A stretch of 64,000 nucleotides of DNA from Pseudomaricurvus hydrocarbonicus (GTDB lineage Bacteria; Pseudomonadota; Gammaproteobacteria; Pseudomonadales; Cellvibrionaceae), in the NCBI RefSeq assembly GCF_011602365.1, contig NZ_JAAONZ010000004.1, positions 1 through 64,000 on the forward strand, read 5' to 3'. The notes under the pieces are model-generated. The model ran no database searches, was not told the DNA's origin, and saw only the letters and a program-made list of their open reading frames with translations. Positions 26,029 to 35,517 of this stretch are shown here, piece by piece (the first letter of the stretch is position 1; each line of letters starts with the position of its first letter). A program made the position numbers and the translations under genes.

Positions 26029-27062
26029 TACGCAAGGTGTTTCTGTCTCAATGGTTTCGATTGTTACTGGCCTGTGTGCTGGCTATAACATTGTCAGCAG
26101 GTCTGTATTTGTGGAAGTGGTTGCATACTCCCACTGAAGTGCCAGCTGAATACCGAACCTATGAGTTAAAAGCGGGTGATTCATTGCATCGGGTGATTTA
26201 CCATTTTTACCGGCAGCAGAGCTTTACGTTTCCGCGAATATTGATTCTCTATGCAAAGCTTACTGAAACCACCAATGTTAAATTGGGGGAGTATGAACTT
26301 CCAGATCAAATCTCACCGGTAGAATTATTGCACCTGTTCCATGCTGGCAAGGTTAAACAGCGAACTTTGACGTTGGTGGAGGGTATTACTTTTGCAGACG
26401 CAGTGCGGGAAATAAGTGGTCAACAACACATTCAAACGGTGCTGGCCGATCACAGTGCGGACACGTTAAAAACGCGTCTGGGTATTGATCATACGACTCC
26501 GGAAGGCTGGCTGTTTCCGGACACCTATGTGTATTCCAAGCACACCAGCGACTGGGATTTGATACAGCAAGCCTATCGCCGAATGCGGGATGTTCTGGAG
26601 GCCGAGTGGCAGGACCGGGCAAGCGATTTACCCTACAAGAACGCCTATGAAGCATTGATCATGGCCTCTATAGTTGAAAAAGAGACCGGTGCGCCTCATG
26701 AGCGAGCAGAAATAGCGGGGGTATTTGTCCGTCGGTTGCAGCGAGGCATGCGATTGCAAACAGATCCGACGGTTATTTATGGTATGGGTGATCAATACCA
26801 GGGAAAGATTCGCCGTAAAAACCTCAGAGAACCGACCCCATACAATACCTATATGATTAACGGGTTGCCGCCAACGCCCATCGCACTGCCAGGACGGGAA
26901 GCCATTCATGCGGCGTTACACCCAGCCGAGGGTAAGACTTTATTTTTTGTTGCCAAGGGGGATGGAACTCACCAGTTTTCGGTGACATTGGCCGAACACG
27001 AAGCCGCGGTAAAAAAATACCAATTACAACGCTCATCTAATTACCGTTCTACGTTACAGTAA
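26025..27062 (+). CDS. mltG: Endolytic murein transglycosylase MltG
   Basis: A 345-residue inner-membrane protein that cuts nascent glycan strands and sets their length. One N-terminal transmembrane helix (about 8-28) is followed by a LysM-like region and the YceG catalytic domain; the catalytic glutamate is in ASIVEKETGAPHERAE (about residue 222), followed by RLQTDPTVIYGM. The start overlaps pabC. tmk follows after 52 bp. Confidence 0.95.
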   Translation: MIRKVFLSQWFRLLLACVLAITLSAGLYLWKWLHTPTEVPAEYRTYELKAGDSLHRVIYHFYRQQSFTFPRILILYAKLTETTNVKLGEYELPDQISPVELLHLFHAGKVKQRTLTLVEGITFADAVREISGQQHIQTVLADHSADTLKTRLGIDHTTPEGWLFPDTYVYSKHTSDWDLIQQAYRRMRDVLEAEWQDRASDLPYKNAYEALIMASIVEKETGAPHERAEIAGVFVRRLQRGMRLQTDPTVIYGMGDQYQGKIRRKNLREPTPYNTYMINGLPPTPIALPGREAIHAALHPAEGKTLFFVAKGDGTHQFSVTLAEHEAAVKKYQLQRSSNYRSTLQ

Positions 27063-27078
27063 TTCATTGAGTGATTAA

Positions 27079-27810
<732 letters not shown>

Positions 27811-27870
27811 CTGAGGGAGTGGGAATGCCTTTTGGGTGTTGCGAAGCGACGAGGATTGGTTAGCGCATCG

Positions 27871-28524
27871 TCAAAAATCCGGTTGGGAGACTATTTCCAG
27901 GGTTTCCCCGGTAAAGGGGTGATCGAAGCGTAGCCGGGTCGCGTGCAACAGCAGTCTTGAGGACGCAGATCGAGCGCGGTCATCGGCATAAAATTCATCC
28001 CCCAGAATGGGGTGTTTTATAGCCTGCATGTGGACCCGTAGCTGATGGGAGCGGCCGGTTACCGGTTTCAGCTGCACGCGGGTCCGGCTTAACGCTGGCG
28101 TCTTTATATCTTCCGGGACTGCCTGCCTGGAGAGTACCTCAAAGTCGGTATGAGCGCTTTTACCGTGTTCCTCGCAAACTTTCTGCTTAGGCCGGTTTGG
28201 CCAGTCACAGATCAGCGGCAGAGTGACGCTGCCTCGGTCCTGAGCGACCAGGCCGCTGACCACTGCGGTGTATTCCTTCTGAATATGGCGCTGCTCAAAC
28301 AGCCGACTTAAGCGCTGAAGCGCTGCCAGGCTTTGCGCGATAATGACCAAGCCGGACGTTGCCATATCAAGGCGATGGACAATGCGACTGTTGGGGTGCT
28401 CGGTCAGCAGTCGGTTTATCAGGCAGTCCTGCTTATCGGGGCCTCGGCCCGGCACGGTCAGCAGCCCAGCAGGCTTATTGGCTATCAACAGGTGGTCGTC
28501 GTGATGAAGGATATCGATGGCCAA
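27871..28524 (-). CDS. rluA: RluA-type pseudouridine synthase
   Basis: A 217-residue enzyme without an S4 domain, like E. coli RluA, which modifies 23S rRNA U746 and tRNA U32. The catalytic aspartate is in RIVHRLDMATSGLVI (about 47-61), and PVTGRSHQLRVHM is the second conserved block. The start is TTG at 28524 with AGGGA 6 nt upstream. It is an opposite-strand insertion between tmk and holB, which are adjacent in most relatives. Confidence 0.88.
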   Translation of the reverse strand: MAIDILHHDDHLLIANKPAGLLTVPGRGPDKQDCLINRLLTEHPNSRIVHRLDMATSGLVIIAQSLAALQRLSRLFEQRHIQKEYTAVVSGLVAQDRGSVTLPLICDWPNRPKQKVCEEHGKSAHTDFEVLSRQAVPEDIKTPALSRTRVQLKPVTGRSHQLRVHMQAIKHPILGDEFYADDRARSASSRLLLHATRLRFDHPFTGETLEIVSQPDF

Positions 28525-28646
28525 TGTAAGTCCCTTGAATGATGTGTGTGGTGGTGGGCGTTAGGTGTGAATGAGACCGTTAAATTATCGCAAAAGACCC
28601 CTCATGTTGTTAAGCTTTACGCTCTGAATTTTTAGCTAAATAGCCC

Positions 28647-29762
28647 ATGGTCACTGAAACTGAAGTAATCCGAGAAAGCTTGGCAATCCCTTATGCGTGG
28701 CAAATGCAACCGTGGGAAAGGCTGTGCCTGCAAAATGGTGATCAAAAATTGCCCCATGCCTTGATGTTTAACGGACAGCGAGGGATAGGCAAGCTGCACT
28801 TTGCCAGGGCGCTGGCGGTGTTTATGTTGTGCCTGTCCCCGGTGAACCGGGTTGCCTGTGGGCGCTGTAAGGGCTGTGAACTCAATCTTGCCGGGACGCA
28901 CCCTGATCTTTTTGTGCTGAGGCCTGACGAGGGCAGCAAAGTGATCAAAATTGATCAGGTGCGGCGATTGACGGAGTTTTTCTCCAAGACGTCACAGCAG
29001 GGTGGTAAAAAGGTCGCCATTATCGAGCCTGTTGAGGGACTTAATGTCAATGCGGCCAATGCTCTGTTAAAAAGCCTGGAAGAGCCTTCTGGTGACAGTT
29101 CGTTGCTGTTGATCTCTCATGTGCCAAGTCAGGTCATGGCGACCATTAGAAGTCGGTGTCAGCAGCTGAGCTTCCCCATTCCCAACGTGAAAGACAGCCT
29201 CGCCTGGTTAACCCCTTTGGCGGTGGGGCGCGATGCAGCCTATTTGCTGGATTGTGCCGGTGGCGCGCCTTTAGCCGCCCTGGGTCTGTTGAAAGGGGAT
29301 GAGTTGGAACAGCGTCAAGCGCTTGCCGACGGGCTTTTGGCTCTCGCCGAAGGTCTCAATTCAGCTCTGGATGTGGCGGCTGACTTTCAGCGAGGAGAAC
29401 CGTTGCCTTTGATTGAGGCTATTATGCAATGGTTGCAGTTGGGGTTGAAGCAGCAGCAAGCCGGGCAGCAGTATGACGGTCAGTCGTTAGCGGCCAGTTC
29501 TCAACAGCTGGCCGACACCGCTAAGCAGCCGGATAAGTCGTTGAAAGAGATTCAATTGATCGCGATCATTGCTGCAGTGCCGCACCAGATTCTTTTTCGC
29601 TTTTGGGACAAGGTGGTTGTGATTAAGCGTCAGTTGCTGAGCAGTGCCAACCCGAACAAACAGCTGGTACTGGAAGAGCTGATGATGGACTGGCAGGCGC
29701 TGACGAAACAGTCGGTTAAAATCTCTCAAAGTAGACAGCAGATGATGAATGGATTACTTTAA
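28647..29762 (+). CDS. holB: DNA polymerase III subunit delta'
   Basis: A 371-residue clamp-loader subunit. It has a degenerate P-loop (GQRGIGKLHFA, typical of delta', which does not hydrolyse ATP), four zinc cysteines in CLSPVNRVACGRCKGC, and NAANALLKSLEEPSGDSSLLLI with RSRCQQL following, the SRC-like motif. Length is somewhat above E. coli (334). pilZ follows after 37 bp, the tmk-holB-pilZ-tatD order of pseudomonads. Confidence 0.94.
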   Translation: MVTETEVIRESLAIPYAWQMQPWERLCLQNGDQKLPHALMFNGQRGIGKLHFARALAVFMLCLSPVNRVACGRCKGCELNLAGTHPDLFVLRPDEGSKVIKIDQVRRLTEFFSKTSQQGGKKVAIIEPVEGLNVNAANALLKSLEEPSGDSSLLLISHVPSQVMATIRSRCQQLSFPIPNVKDSLAWLTPLAVGRDAAYLLDCAGGAPLAALGLLKGDELEQRQALADGLLALAEGLNSALDVAADFQRGEPLPLIEAIMQWLQLGLKQQQAGQQYDGQSLAASSQQLADTAKQPDKSLKEIQLIAIIAAVPHQILFRFWDKVVVIKRQLLSSANPNKQLVLEELMMDWQALTKQSVKISQSRQQMMNGLL

Positions 29763-29799
29763 GCGCAGAATCACAGCGCGGGTTAATGAGTGAGATACT

Positions 29800-30156
29800 A
29801 TGCAAGGATTTGGTGGCGGCGGCACGCGTAACGGTATTTTGTCTTTGACTATCAAAGATAAAGCCGTGTTATACGCAGCTTATATGCCGTTTGTTCAAAA
29901 TGGTGGGTTATTCATTCCTACCAACAAAAGCTACAGCTTGGGCGATGAAGTGTTCATGCTGCTCAATTTAATGGACGAGCCGGAAAAAATTCCTGTGGCG
30001 GGAAAGGTGGTCTGGGTGACACCAAAAGGGGCACAAGGCAATCGCGCTGCCGGTGTCGGTGTACAGTTCAGTGATCAGGACGATACCGCAGCAAAGAAAA
30101 TTGAAACCTACCTGGCGGGTTCTCTTGAATCGGATCGCCCCACCCACACCATGTAA
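29800..30156 (+). CDS. pilZ: Type IV pilus assembly protein PilZ
   Basis: A 118-residue PilZ-domain protein. PilZ proper is needed for type IV pilus biogenesis and, unlike other members of the domain family, lacks the N-terminal RxxxR needed for cyclic-di-GMP binding; none is seen here (start MQGFGGGGTRNGILSLTIKD). GGLFIPT and GVGVQFSDQD are the other conserved blocks. The gene is followed by a strong terminator. Confidence 0.93.
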   Translation: MQGFGGGGTRNGILSLTIKDKAVLYAAYMPFVQNGGLFIPTNKSYSLGDEVFMLLNLMDEPEKIPVAGKVVWVTPKGAQGNRAAGVGVQFSDQDDTAAKKIETYLAGSLESDRPTHTM

Positions 30157-30180
30157 CTGTCGCGACGGGTAAGCCTATTG

Positions 30181-30206
30181 AAAAGCCAGGGAGACCTGGC
30201 TTTTTT
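30181..30206 (+). terminator. Terminator after pilZ
   Basis: AAAAGCCAGG pairs with CCTGGCTTTT around loop GAGA, followed by six Ts in total. It ends the holB-pilZ transcript and separates it from the TatD gene. Confidence 0.92.
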
Positions 30207-30236
30207 CGTCAGCAATGTCGGTGATCCGGGGGCTGT

Positions 30237-30283
30237 AGTTAAGGTACAGTTAAGCTGCAGTTAAGCCGTAGTTAAAAAGTTAA
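30237..30283 (+). repeat. AGTTAA direct repeats at 11-bp spacing
   Basis: AGTTAA occurs at 30237, 30248, 30259 and 30270, exactly 11 bp apart, and again at 30278. The array lies 20-66 bp upstream of the TatD-family start. One-turn phasing means all copies face the same side of the helix, as in operator arrays or iterons. Confidence 0.85.
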
Positions 30284-30302
30284 AAGAAGTAACGAGGTTA
30301 GT

Positions 30303-31076
30303 ATGCTAGTTGATTCACATTGCCACCTGGACCGTTTGAAACTGGATAAATACGACGGTGACTTAAATGCGGCGTTGCAGGCGGCCCGTGAACGCGGTGT
30401 CGGTAAAATGTTGTGTGTGGGCATTAGTCTCGATAATCGCCAGGCGGTGACGGCTCTGGCAGAAGCGCATACAGATGTTGTTGCTTCGGTGGGGGTTCAT
30501 CCCCTTGATGTGGACGCTGGTTTGGCGACTGAAGCGCAATTGGTGGAGTGGGGCAAGCACCCCAAGGTCGTGGCGATTGGTGAAACGGGCCTCGATTACT
30601 ATTACAGCGACGACAGTAAAGACATACAGCAACAGAGTTTTGCCACTCATCTGCGTGCGGCGGGGACTGCCGGGTTACCGGTCATTGTTCATACTCGGGA
30701 TGCCCGTGAAGACACGCTCAACCTGATTCGTGAACATGGTAATGATGAGAGCGCCGGTGTGCTGCACTGCTTTACGGAAAGCTGGGAAATGGCCTCCGCA
30801 GCGATGGACTTGAATTATTACATTTCCCTGTCGGGCATTGTTACGTTTAAAAATGCCGAAGAGCTTCGTGAGGTCGCCAGAAAAATGCCTCTGGATCGAC
30901 TGTTGGTGGAGACCGATTCGCCTTACCTGGCGCCAATTCCCTATCGCGGCAAACCTAATGAGCCGGCTTTTGTGCGCGAGGTTGCGGCTTTTGTCGCAGA
31001 CCTGAAAGGCATCAGTTATGAGAAACTGTGTGAAATTACCGGTGAGAACTTTCATCGTTTATTTCGCAAAGCTTAA
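30303..31076 (+). CDS. TatD-family metal-dependent hydrolase (YcfH-like)
   Basis: A 257-residue TIM-barrel DNase/hydrolase family member. Metal ligands are seen in DSHCHLD (His6, His8), IGETGLDYYY (Glu), PVIVHTRDA (His), VLHCFTES (His) and VETDSPYLAP (Asp). It corresponds to the gene after pilZ in Pseudomonas and to YcfH after holB in E. coli. The ATG at 30303 has ACGAGG about 6 nt upstream. The natural substrate of YcfH is not well established. Confidence 0.92.
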   Translation: MLVDSHCHLDRLKLDKYDGDLNAALQAARERGVGKMLCVGISLDNRQAVTALAEAHTDVVASVGVHPLDVDAGLATEAQLVEWGKHPKVVAIGETGLDYYYSDDSKDIQQQSFATHLRAAGTAGLPVIVHTRDAREDTLNLIREHGNDESAGVLHCFTESWEMASAAMDLNYYISLSGIVTFKNAEELREVARKMPLDRLLVETDSPYLAPIPYRGKPNEPAFVREVAAFVADLKGISYEKLCEITGENFHRLFRKA

Positions 31077-31106
31077 ACATCACGTCTGAGCGCCGCGGAT
31101 AATTTA

Positions 31107-31122
31107 CCCCCCCCCCTCCCCC
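31107..31122. repeat. C10-T-C5 homopolymer tract
   Basis: Ten consecutive Cs at 31107-31116, then T, then five Cs. It lies in the 53-bp gap between the convergent TatD and glycosyltransferase genes, so slippage would not alter either protein. Confidence 0.9.
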
Positions 31123-31129
31123 TCAACAG

Positions 31130-32314
31130 TCAACAGCTGTGGGGTGTTAAGCCGTTACCTGGGGTTGCCCCGAGTTTGATTTCGCTTTCCATTGAGACGT
31201 TTTCCGGGCCGACTTGATGATGACCCGTGACGCTTGACTGACTCCACAGTCGTTGCGACAGGCTCTCAATGGGCTCGCGCTGAGGGGTGGTTAGCCACTC
31301 AACAATGGCTTTTGCCACATCGGGGTAACGACAGGCCGGTTTTGCTGGGCTGTTGAGCCACTCTCGGATCTTTATTTCAGACAACTGCTCCATGCTACTG
31401 CCCAGCTCCAGTGTCTCCAGAGCCAAAGCGTTGGAAAGCTGCTCCATTTGGCCTTGCAACGGCTTGACCAATACCCGTTTGCCCAGGGAAAGTGCTTCAC
31501 TGGTGAGTTCAAAACCCGCGTTGCATATCACCCCGCTGGACTGATGCAGGTCCCTCTTGAACCCCGTCACGCTTAATGGGCGCAGAGACACGTTCCCCTG
31601 CTCGCTAGCTGCAGAAAACTCACCGTAGTAGACAAAGTGCGCGTGTGTCATTTTTTGCAGTAGGGGAATGACTTGTGCCGGTGCTTCAAAGCCCAGGTAG
31701 ACTAATATGCTTTGGGGGCGCTGCCCGTGAGATGGTTGCTCAGGTTCTTGTGTGACGACGGCGCCGTTGAAACCCGCATCGGGCCGGTCACTATTCTCAA
31801 CGGGCAGGTCGACAATAGGCGGCAGAATGGGTTGATCAAAGTGGTGCCAATGCAGCCCCAGTTGCTGCTGACCCGGTGCAAAGTGTTTGATAATCGCCTT
31901 CGATAACCAGGAAGCTCCGGCAACTGGCACGGCGTGCTGAAACGCATATTGGTGTCCCAGCGTGATGCAGGGCCTGCCCTGGAGCTTTGCCGCCCAGGCG
32001 GTGACTGGCTCAAAGTCGCAGATCACCAGATCGTAAGCGCTCAAATCCAGTTGGCGGATATCGCGAAACAGCTGCAGAAAATTATTGCGTCTCGCGGTTT
32101 CGATGGGGCGAATCTTGCCTTGGTGGGTGGCGAAGCTGAGACCATCAAGGCACTGCCAGTCTCCAAAAATATTCATGTCAAAGTAGTCGGCACGGGGACG
32201 GCCGGAAAACAGATAATCCACGTCAACGTGGGATGCGCGTAAATGTTTGGCCATGGCGCGTGCGCGACTGATGTGGCCATTACCGGTCCCTTGAACACCA
32301 TAAAATAATTTCAT
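31130..32314 (-). CDS. MJ1255/VC2487-family glycosyltransferase
   Basis: A 394-residue GT-B-fold protein of the family named after MJ1255 and VC2487. MKLFYGVQGTGNGHISRARA is the glycine-rich N-terminal donor-side loop, and ICNAGFELTSEALSLGKRVL is the C-terminal nucleotide-sugar region, as in MurG-like enzymes. The ATG at 32314 is chosen because AGGAG lies 5 nt upstream; the frame is open to 32494 only because it reads through a 15-bp repeat. The acceptor is unknown; a lipid is plausible from the fold and the adjacent PAP2 gene, which is co-directional and upstream. Confidence 0.85.
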   Translation of the reverse strand: MKLFYGVQGTGNGHISRARAMAKHLRASHVDVDYLFSGRPRADYFDMNIFGDWQCLDGLSFATHQGKIRPIETARRNNFLQLFRDIRQLDLSAYDLVICDFEPVTAWAAKLQGRPCITLGHQYAFQHAVPVAGASWLSKAIIKHFAPGQQQLGLHWHHFDQPILPPIVDLPVENSDRPDAGFNGAVVTQEPEQPSHGQRPQSILVYLGFEAPAQVIPLLQKMTHAHFVYYGEFSAASEQGNVSLRPLSVTGFKRDLHQSSGVICNAGFELTSEALSLGKRVLVKPLQGQMEQLSNALALETLELGSSMEQLSEIKIREWLNSPAKPACRYPDVAKAIVEWLTTPQREPIESLSQRLWSQSSVTGHHQVGPENVSMESEIKLGATPGNGLTPHSC

Positions 32315-32420
32315 ATTGCTCCTAATGGTTCCTTCATTGCCCTGAGTCTGAGGGCTGGGTCTTATGCAGGTGGAACGGTTGCAGGTTGAACTTAAATCGT
32401 TTGAGTGTTTCTCGGATGAA

Positions 32421-32480
32421 CCTATGTCGTATAAACCTAGGTCGTATAAATCTAGGTCGTATAAACCTAGGCCGTATGCA
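32421..32480. repeat. Four tandem 15-bp repeats with CCTAGG cores
   Basis: Four contiguous copies of CCTAGGTCGTATAAA (32421, 32436, 32451, 32466; 0-4 mismatches each) fill the space right after the PAP2 stop codon. The palindromic CCTAGG (32436 and 32466; TCTAGG or CCTATG in the other two) recurs within the array. Confidence 0.95.
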
Positions 32481-33002
32481 CTACGGTGTCCCAAAAAGGC
32501 ACAGCGTCATCACCGCGATGCTCAATCCCAGCAGCGCGCCAGCGACTGTGTCGGTGGGAAAATGGACCCCCAGTAAGACACGGGACGTGCCCACGGCGCA
32601 GGCCCAGGGGTAGAGCACCCAGCCTAGCGTCGGCATCAGCTGGTAGAGCAGGGTGGCGGCCAGAAATGCCGCCGACGTGTGCCCCGATGGGAAGCTGAAC
32701 TGATCACTGGGCTGTACGACACTTTTGAAGCCGGGAATTGCCTGTGGCGGGCGGTTGCGGCGAAAGTGTGATTTCAGTACAAAGTAGAGGCTCCGCTCTG
32801 CCACAAAGGCGGCCAGCATCAACGTCAGCATCGGGTAGTTCTGGAGGATTAGCAGCAGCAGTGCGGCAATACCGTAGAGGTGACCGTCAGCGGTTTTGGA
32901 TACCCAGCGACTGACTTGAGTCAGCTGTCGAAGATGGCGACGCCGCAGACACCAGTCAAAGGTAAGCAAGTCATAATGATGCAGGTTCTGTAATAATTTC
33001 AT
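32481..33002 (-). CDS. PAP2-family membrane phosphatase
   Basis: A 173-residue integral membrane phosphatase with all three PAP2 motifs: KSHFRRNRP, PSGHTSAA and TSRVLLGVHFPTD. Five or six hydrophobic helices are visible. Family members dephosphorylate phosphatidic acid, PgpB substrates or undecaprenyl pyrophosphate on the periplasmic side. An ATG at 33017 would add five residues; the start is uncertain. Together with the downstream glycosyltransferase it makes a two-gene envelope lipid module. The specific substrate cannot be told. Confidence 0.88.
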   Translation of the reverse strand: MKLLQNLHHYDLLTFDWCLRRRHLRQLTQVSRWVSKTADGHLYGIAALLLLILQNYPMLTLMLAAFVAERSLYFVLKSHFRRNRPPQAIPGFKSVVQPSDQFSFPSGHTSAAFLAATLLYQLMPTLGWVLYPWACAVGTSRVLLGVHFPTDTVAGALLGLSIAVMTLCLFGTP

Positions 33003-33266
33003 GAGCGGTTGCCCCATGTGTCAGAGTTCATGACTTTAATGCAGGTTGTTATGGGTTTGTCGCTGTGGCTTTTCCGGTTCAGCGAAGCCCGCGCTGTTCT
33101 TTTCGGATATTTCATCATATGAAGCAGGTTATGTAGCCCTTGTGACAGGCAGATGAGGTTATGGTGACAGTTTCGTGTCAATGTCAGGTGATTACGGGCT
33201 GTGGTGACGCGGGGATGTTTGCTAATATGGGGCCTTGAGATTGCCATACGATGCATTGGGGGACGA

Positions 33267-33902
33267 ATGCCGCAACAAGCCATACAACAACAACTGAAAA
33301 CCATGCTGGAACTGCAGGACAGTATGAACACCAAGGTCAACGCCGAGTGGCGAAACCAGAACTTTGCCTGGTATCGCGCTATCTGGATCGAGTGTGGTGA
33401 ACTGCTGGATCATTACGGCTGGAAATGGTGGAAAAAGCAGACTGCCGATGTCGAACAGGTTCAGTTGGAGCTGATTGATATCTGGCATTTCGGTTTGAGT
33501 ATTTTGCTGCAATCGGGTCAGTCACTGGACTCCATCACCGCAACGGTGGAGCGCGAGTTGGTTATCGCCACCGATGAAACCGACTTTCGTCAGGATCTCG
33601 AGCGGTTTGCCGCCGACGTGTTGACCCGCAAAAGCTTTTCAGTGGCAGAATTTGGCCGCTTATTGGCTGGAATGAACATGGATTTTGATATGTTGTTCAA
33701 GGGCTATGTGGGTAAAAATGTACTGAACTTCTTCCGCCAGGATCATGGCTACCAGGACGGCTCCTACGTCAAAATCTGGAATGGCAAGGAAGACAACGAG
33801 CACCTTGTTGAAGCATCCATGTTGCTGGACGCCTCCAGCGAGAGCTTCAAAACAGAACTCTATGACGCGCTGAGTGAGAGATACCAGGCGGTCACGGCCT
33901 AG
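33267..33902 (+). CDS. Dimeric dUTPase / MazG-like all-alpha NTP pyrophosphatase
   Basis: A 211-residue protein of the dimeric dUTPase family (dUTPase_2), known from trypanosomes, Campylobacter and phages. The two metal-binding motifs are in WIECGELLDHYGWKWWK (ExxE) and ELIDIWHFG (ExxD). It probably hydrolyses dUTP to dUMP, feeding dTMP synthesis and keeping uracil out of DNA. ATG 33267 has GGGGGA upstream; the frame opens earlier at 33201. Whether the trimeric dUTPase gene dut also exists in this genome cannot be seen. Confidence 0.85.
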   Translation: MPQQAIQQQLKTMLELQDSMNTKVNAEWRNQNFAWYRAIWIECGELLDHYGWKWWKKQTADVEQVQLELIDIWHFGLSILLQSGQSLDSITATVERELVIATDETDFRQDLERFAADVLTRKSFSVAEFGRLLAGMNMDFDMLFKGYVGKNVLNFFRQDHGYQDGSYVKIWNGKEDNEHLVEASMLLDASSESFKTELYDALSERYQAVTA

Positions 33903-34089
33903 TGGCCCGCGGATTGGCCGAGTTTAAACGTGGGGCAGCGGTGTGCCTCACGGCGTTCTGAGCTGCACTCGTGTGGGGCATGAATATTCACGTGCCACAC
34001 GGATAGCTCGGGAGATTGCCGGCTTTCTTGTCTTTTGGCATCAAGATCCCGGGTTTTAGTCAAGGTGCCAACGGCCAAGGGCACAGTTT

Positions 34090-34120
34090 TTGGTGCATTT
34101 TTCTGTTGAATCCCTATAAT
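34090..34120 (+). promoter_or_regulatory. Probable mdh promoter
   Basis: A perfect TATAAT at 34115-34120, with a weak TTGGTG at 34090-34095 and a 19-bp spacer. It lies about 75 bp before the mdh start codon. Confidence 0.45.
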
Positions 34121-34193
34121 GGCCCACCGCCAGATGGGTGTTTTTCAACGCCTATCCCCACTTTCTTAAATAGAGCGTAAACGGAGATTTATT

Positions 34194-35174
34194 GTGAAAG
34201 CACCCGTACGTGTTGTCGTGACTGGCGCCGCCGGTCAAATCAGCTACTCCTTGTTATTCCGCATTGCAGCCGGTGAAATGCTGGGCAAAGATCAGCCTGT
34301 CATCCTTCAAATGCTGGAAATTACTCCTGCCCTGAACGCTCTGAAAGGCGTTGCTATGGAGCTGGACGACTGTGCATTCCCTCTGCTGGCGGGTATGGTT
34401 TGTACTGACGATGCTAACGTTGCTTTTAAAGATGCGGATTACGCATTGTTGGTTGGTGCGCGTCCGCGTGGACCGGGTATGGAGCGTAAAGATCTGCTGG
34501 CCGCCAACGCTGCGATCTTCTCTGTACAGGGTAAAGCGATCAACGATCACGCTTCCCGCGACATCAAGGTTCTGGTTGTGGGTAACCCTGCCAACACCAA
34601 CGCTCTGATTGCCCAGCGCAATGCCCCAGACATCAACCCCCGTCAATTTACTGCCATGACTCGTCTGGACCACAACCGTGCCATGACTCAGCTGGCTCAG
34701 AAGACTGGCAAAACCATCAACGATGTGAAGAAACTGACCATCTGGGGCAACCACTCTTCCACTCAGTACCCAGACATTCACCAGACTCTGGTTGACGGTA
34801 CTGACGCCATCAGCTTGATCGATCAGGCCTGGTACGAAGGTGACTTTATTCCAACCGTACAGCAACGCGGTGCGGCTATTATCGAAGCTCGTGGCGCCTC
34901 TTCAGCGGCTTCTGCTGCTAACGCCGCTATCTTCCACATGCGCGACTGGGCACTCGGAACTGAAGCGGGTGACTGGGTTTCCATGGGTGTGTACAGCGAT
35001 GGCAGCTACGGCATTCAGGAAGGCCTGATCTACTCTTTCCCTTGCGTGTGTAAAGACGGCGACTGGGAAGTTGTTCAGGGTGTTGAAATCAACGAGTTCT
35101 CTCGTGAGAAGATGACAGCCACTGAAACAGAGCTGGCTGAAGAGCGTGATGCGGTAGCAGACTTGCTGCCTTAA
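34194..35174 (+). CDS. mdh: Malate dehydrogenase
   Basis: A 326-residue NAD-dependent enzyme of the cytosolic-type malate dehydrogenase branch (about 326 residues, unlike the 312-residue E. coli type). The Rossmann loop is [16 protein letters not shown], the substrate-binding arginines are in [13 protein letters not shown], and the catalytic histidine is in [12 protein letters not shown]. The start is GTG at 34194 with ACGGAG 8 nt upstream. Codon use is biased towards favoured codons, fitting a strongly expressed TCA-cycle gene. It stands alone, with its own promoter and terminator. Confidence 0.97.
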   Translation: MKAPVRVVVTGAAGQISYSLLFRIAAGEMLGKDQPVILQMLEITPALNALKGVAMELDDCAFPLLAGMVCTDDANVAFKDADYALLVGARPRGPGMERKDLLAANAAIFSVQGKAINDHASRDIKVLVVGNPANTNALIAQRNAPDINPRQFTAMTRLDHNRAMTQLAQKTGKTINDVKKLTIWGNHSSTQYPDIHQTLVDGTDAISLIDQAWYEGDFIPTVQQRGAAIIEARGASSAASAANAAIFHMRDWALGTEAGDWVSMGVYSDGSYGIQEGLIYSFPCVCKDGDWEVVQGVEINEFSREKMTATETELAEERDAVADLLP

Positions 35175-35268
35175 TTCGCTTTAACCTGTGCCGGTATCTG
35201 TCTGTAGGGTATTTTGAAGGCAGGCAGCCTCCGGCAGGGCAAAAAATGGCAGTCAATCGATTGCCAGT

Positions 35269-35297
35269 AAAAAAGCGCGGATGTCCGCGCTTTTTTT
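35269..35297 (+). terminator. Terminator after mdh
   Basis: GCGCGG pairs with CCGCGC around loop ATGT, extended by an A6/T7 flank. The hairpin is strong in both directions. Confidence 0.93.
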
Positions 35298-35517
35298 ATG
35301 TCTGCAGGTTTTGAGTTTTGATCCGCTTGAGGGCGATCGGGCTATTTTAAATACTGTTTTAAGTATGGCTCTTAATATTCAGATTTAGTGCAGCAGTGGC
35401 CTGGTTGCGCTGCTAGCATTAAATTGTCGTGCAAGTGGACACTACAAAAAAGAGGTAAGACAGGGGAGGGGCAGGTCTTACTGACCGTCAGGCAAGCAGT
35501 CTGGAGCTCGAACAGCT
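35298..35517. other. Spacer before the DUF2244 gene
   Basis: About 220 bp after the mdh terminator. Apart from AT-rich stretches that may hold a promoter, I see nothing in it. Confidence 0.35.

Noticed and set aside
32421-32480. Possible CRISPR array
   Set aside because: Units are 15 bp and contiguous, without spacers; no cas genes are nearby. The same holds for the other repeat arrays.
32315-32494. N-terminal extension of the glycosyltransferase with LYDLG repeats
   Set aside because: The extension is just the 15-bp array read as codons; AGGAG sits correctly before the ATG at 32314.
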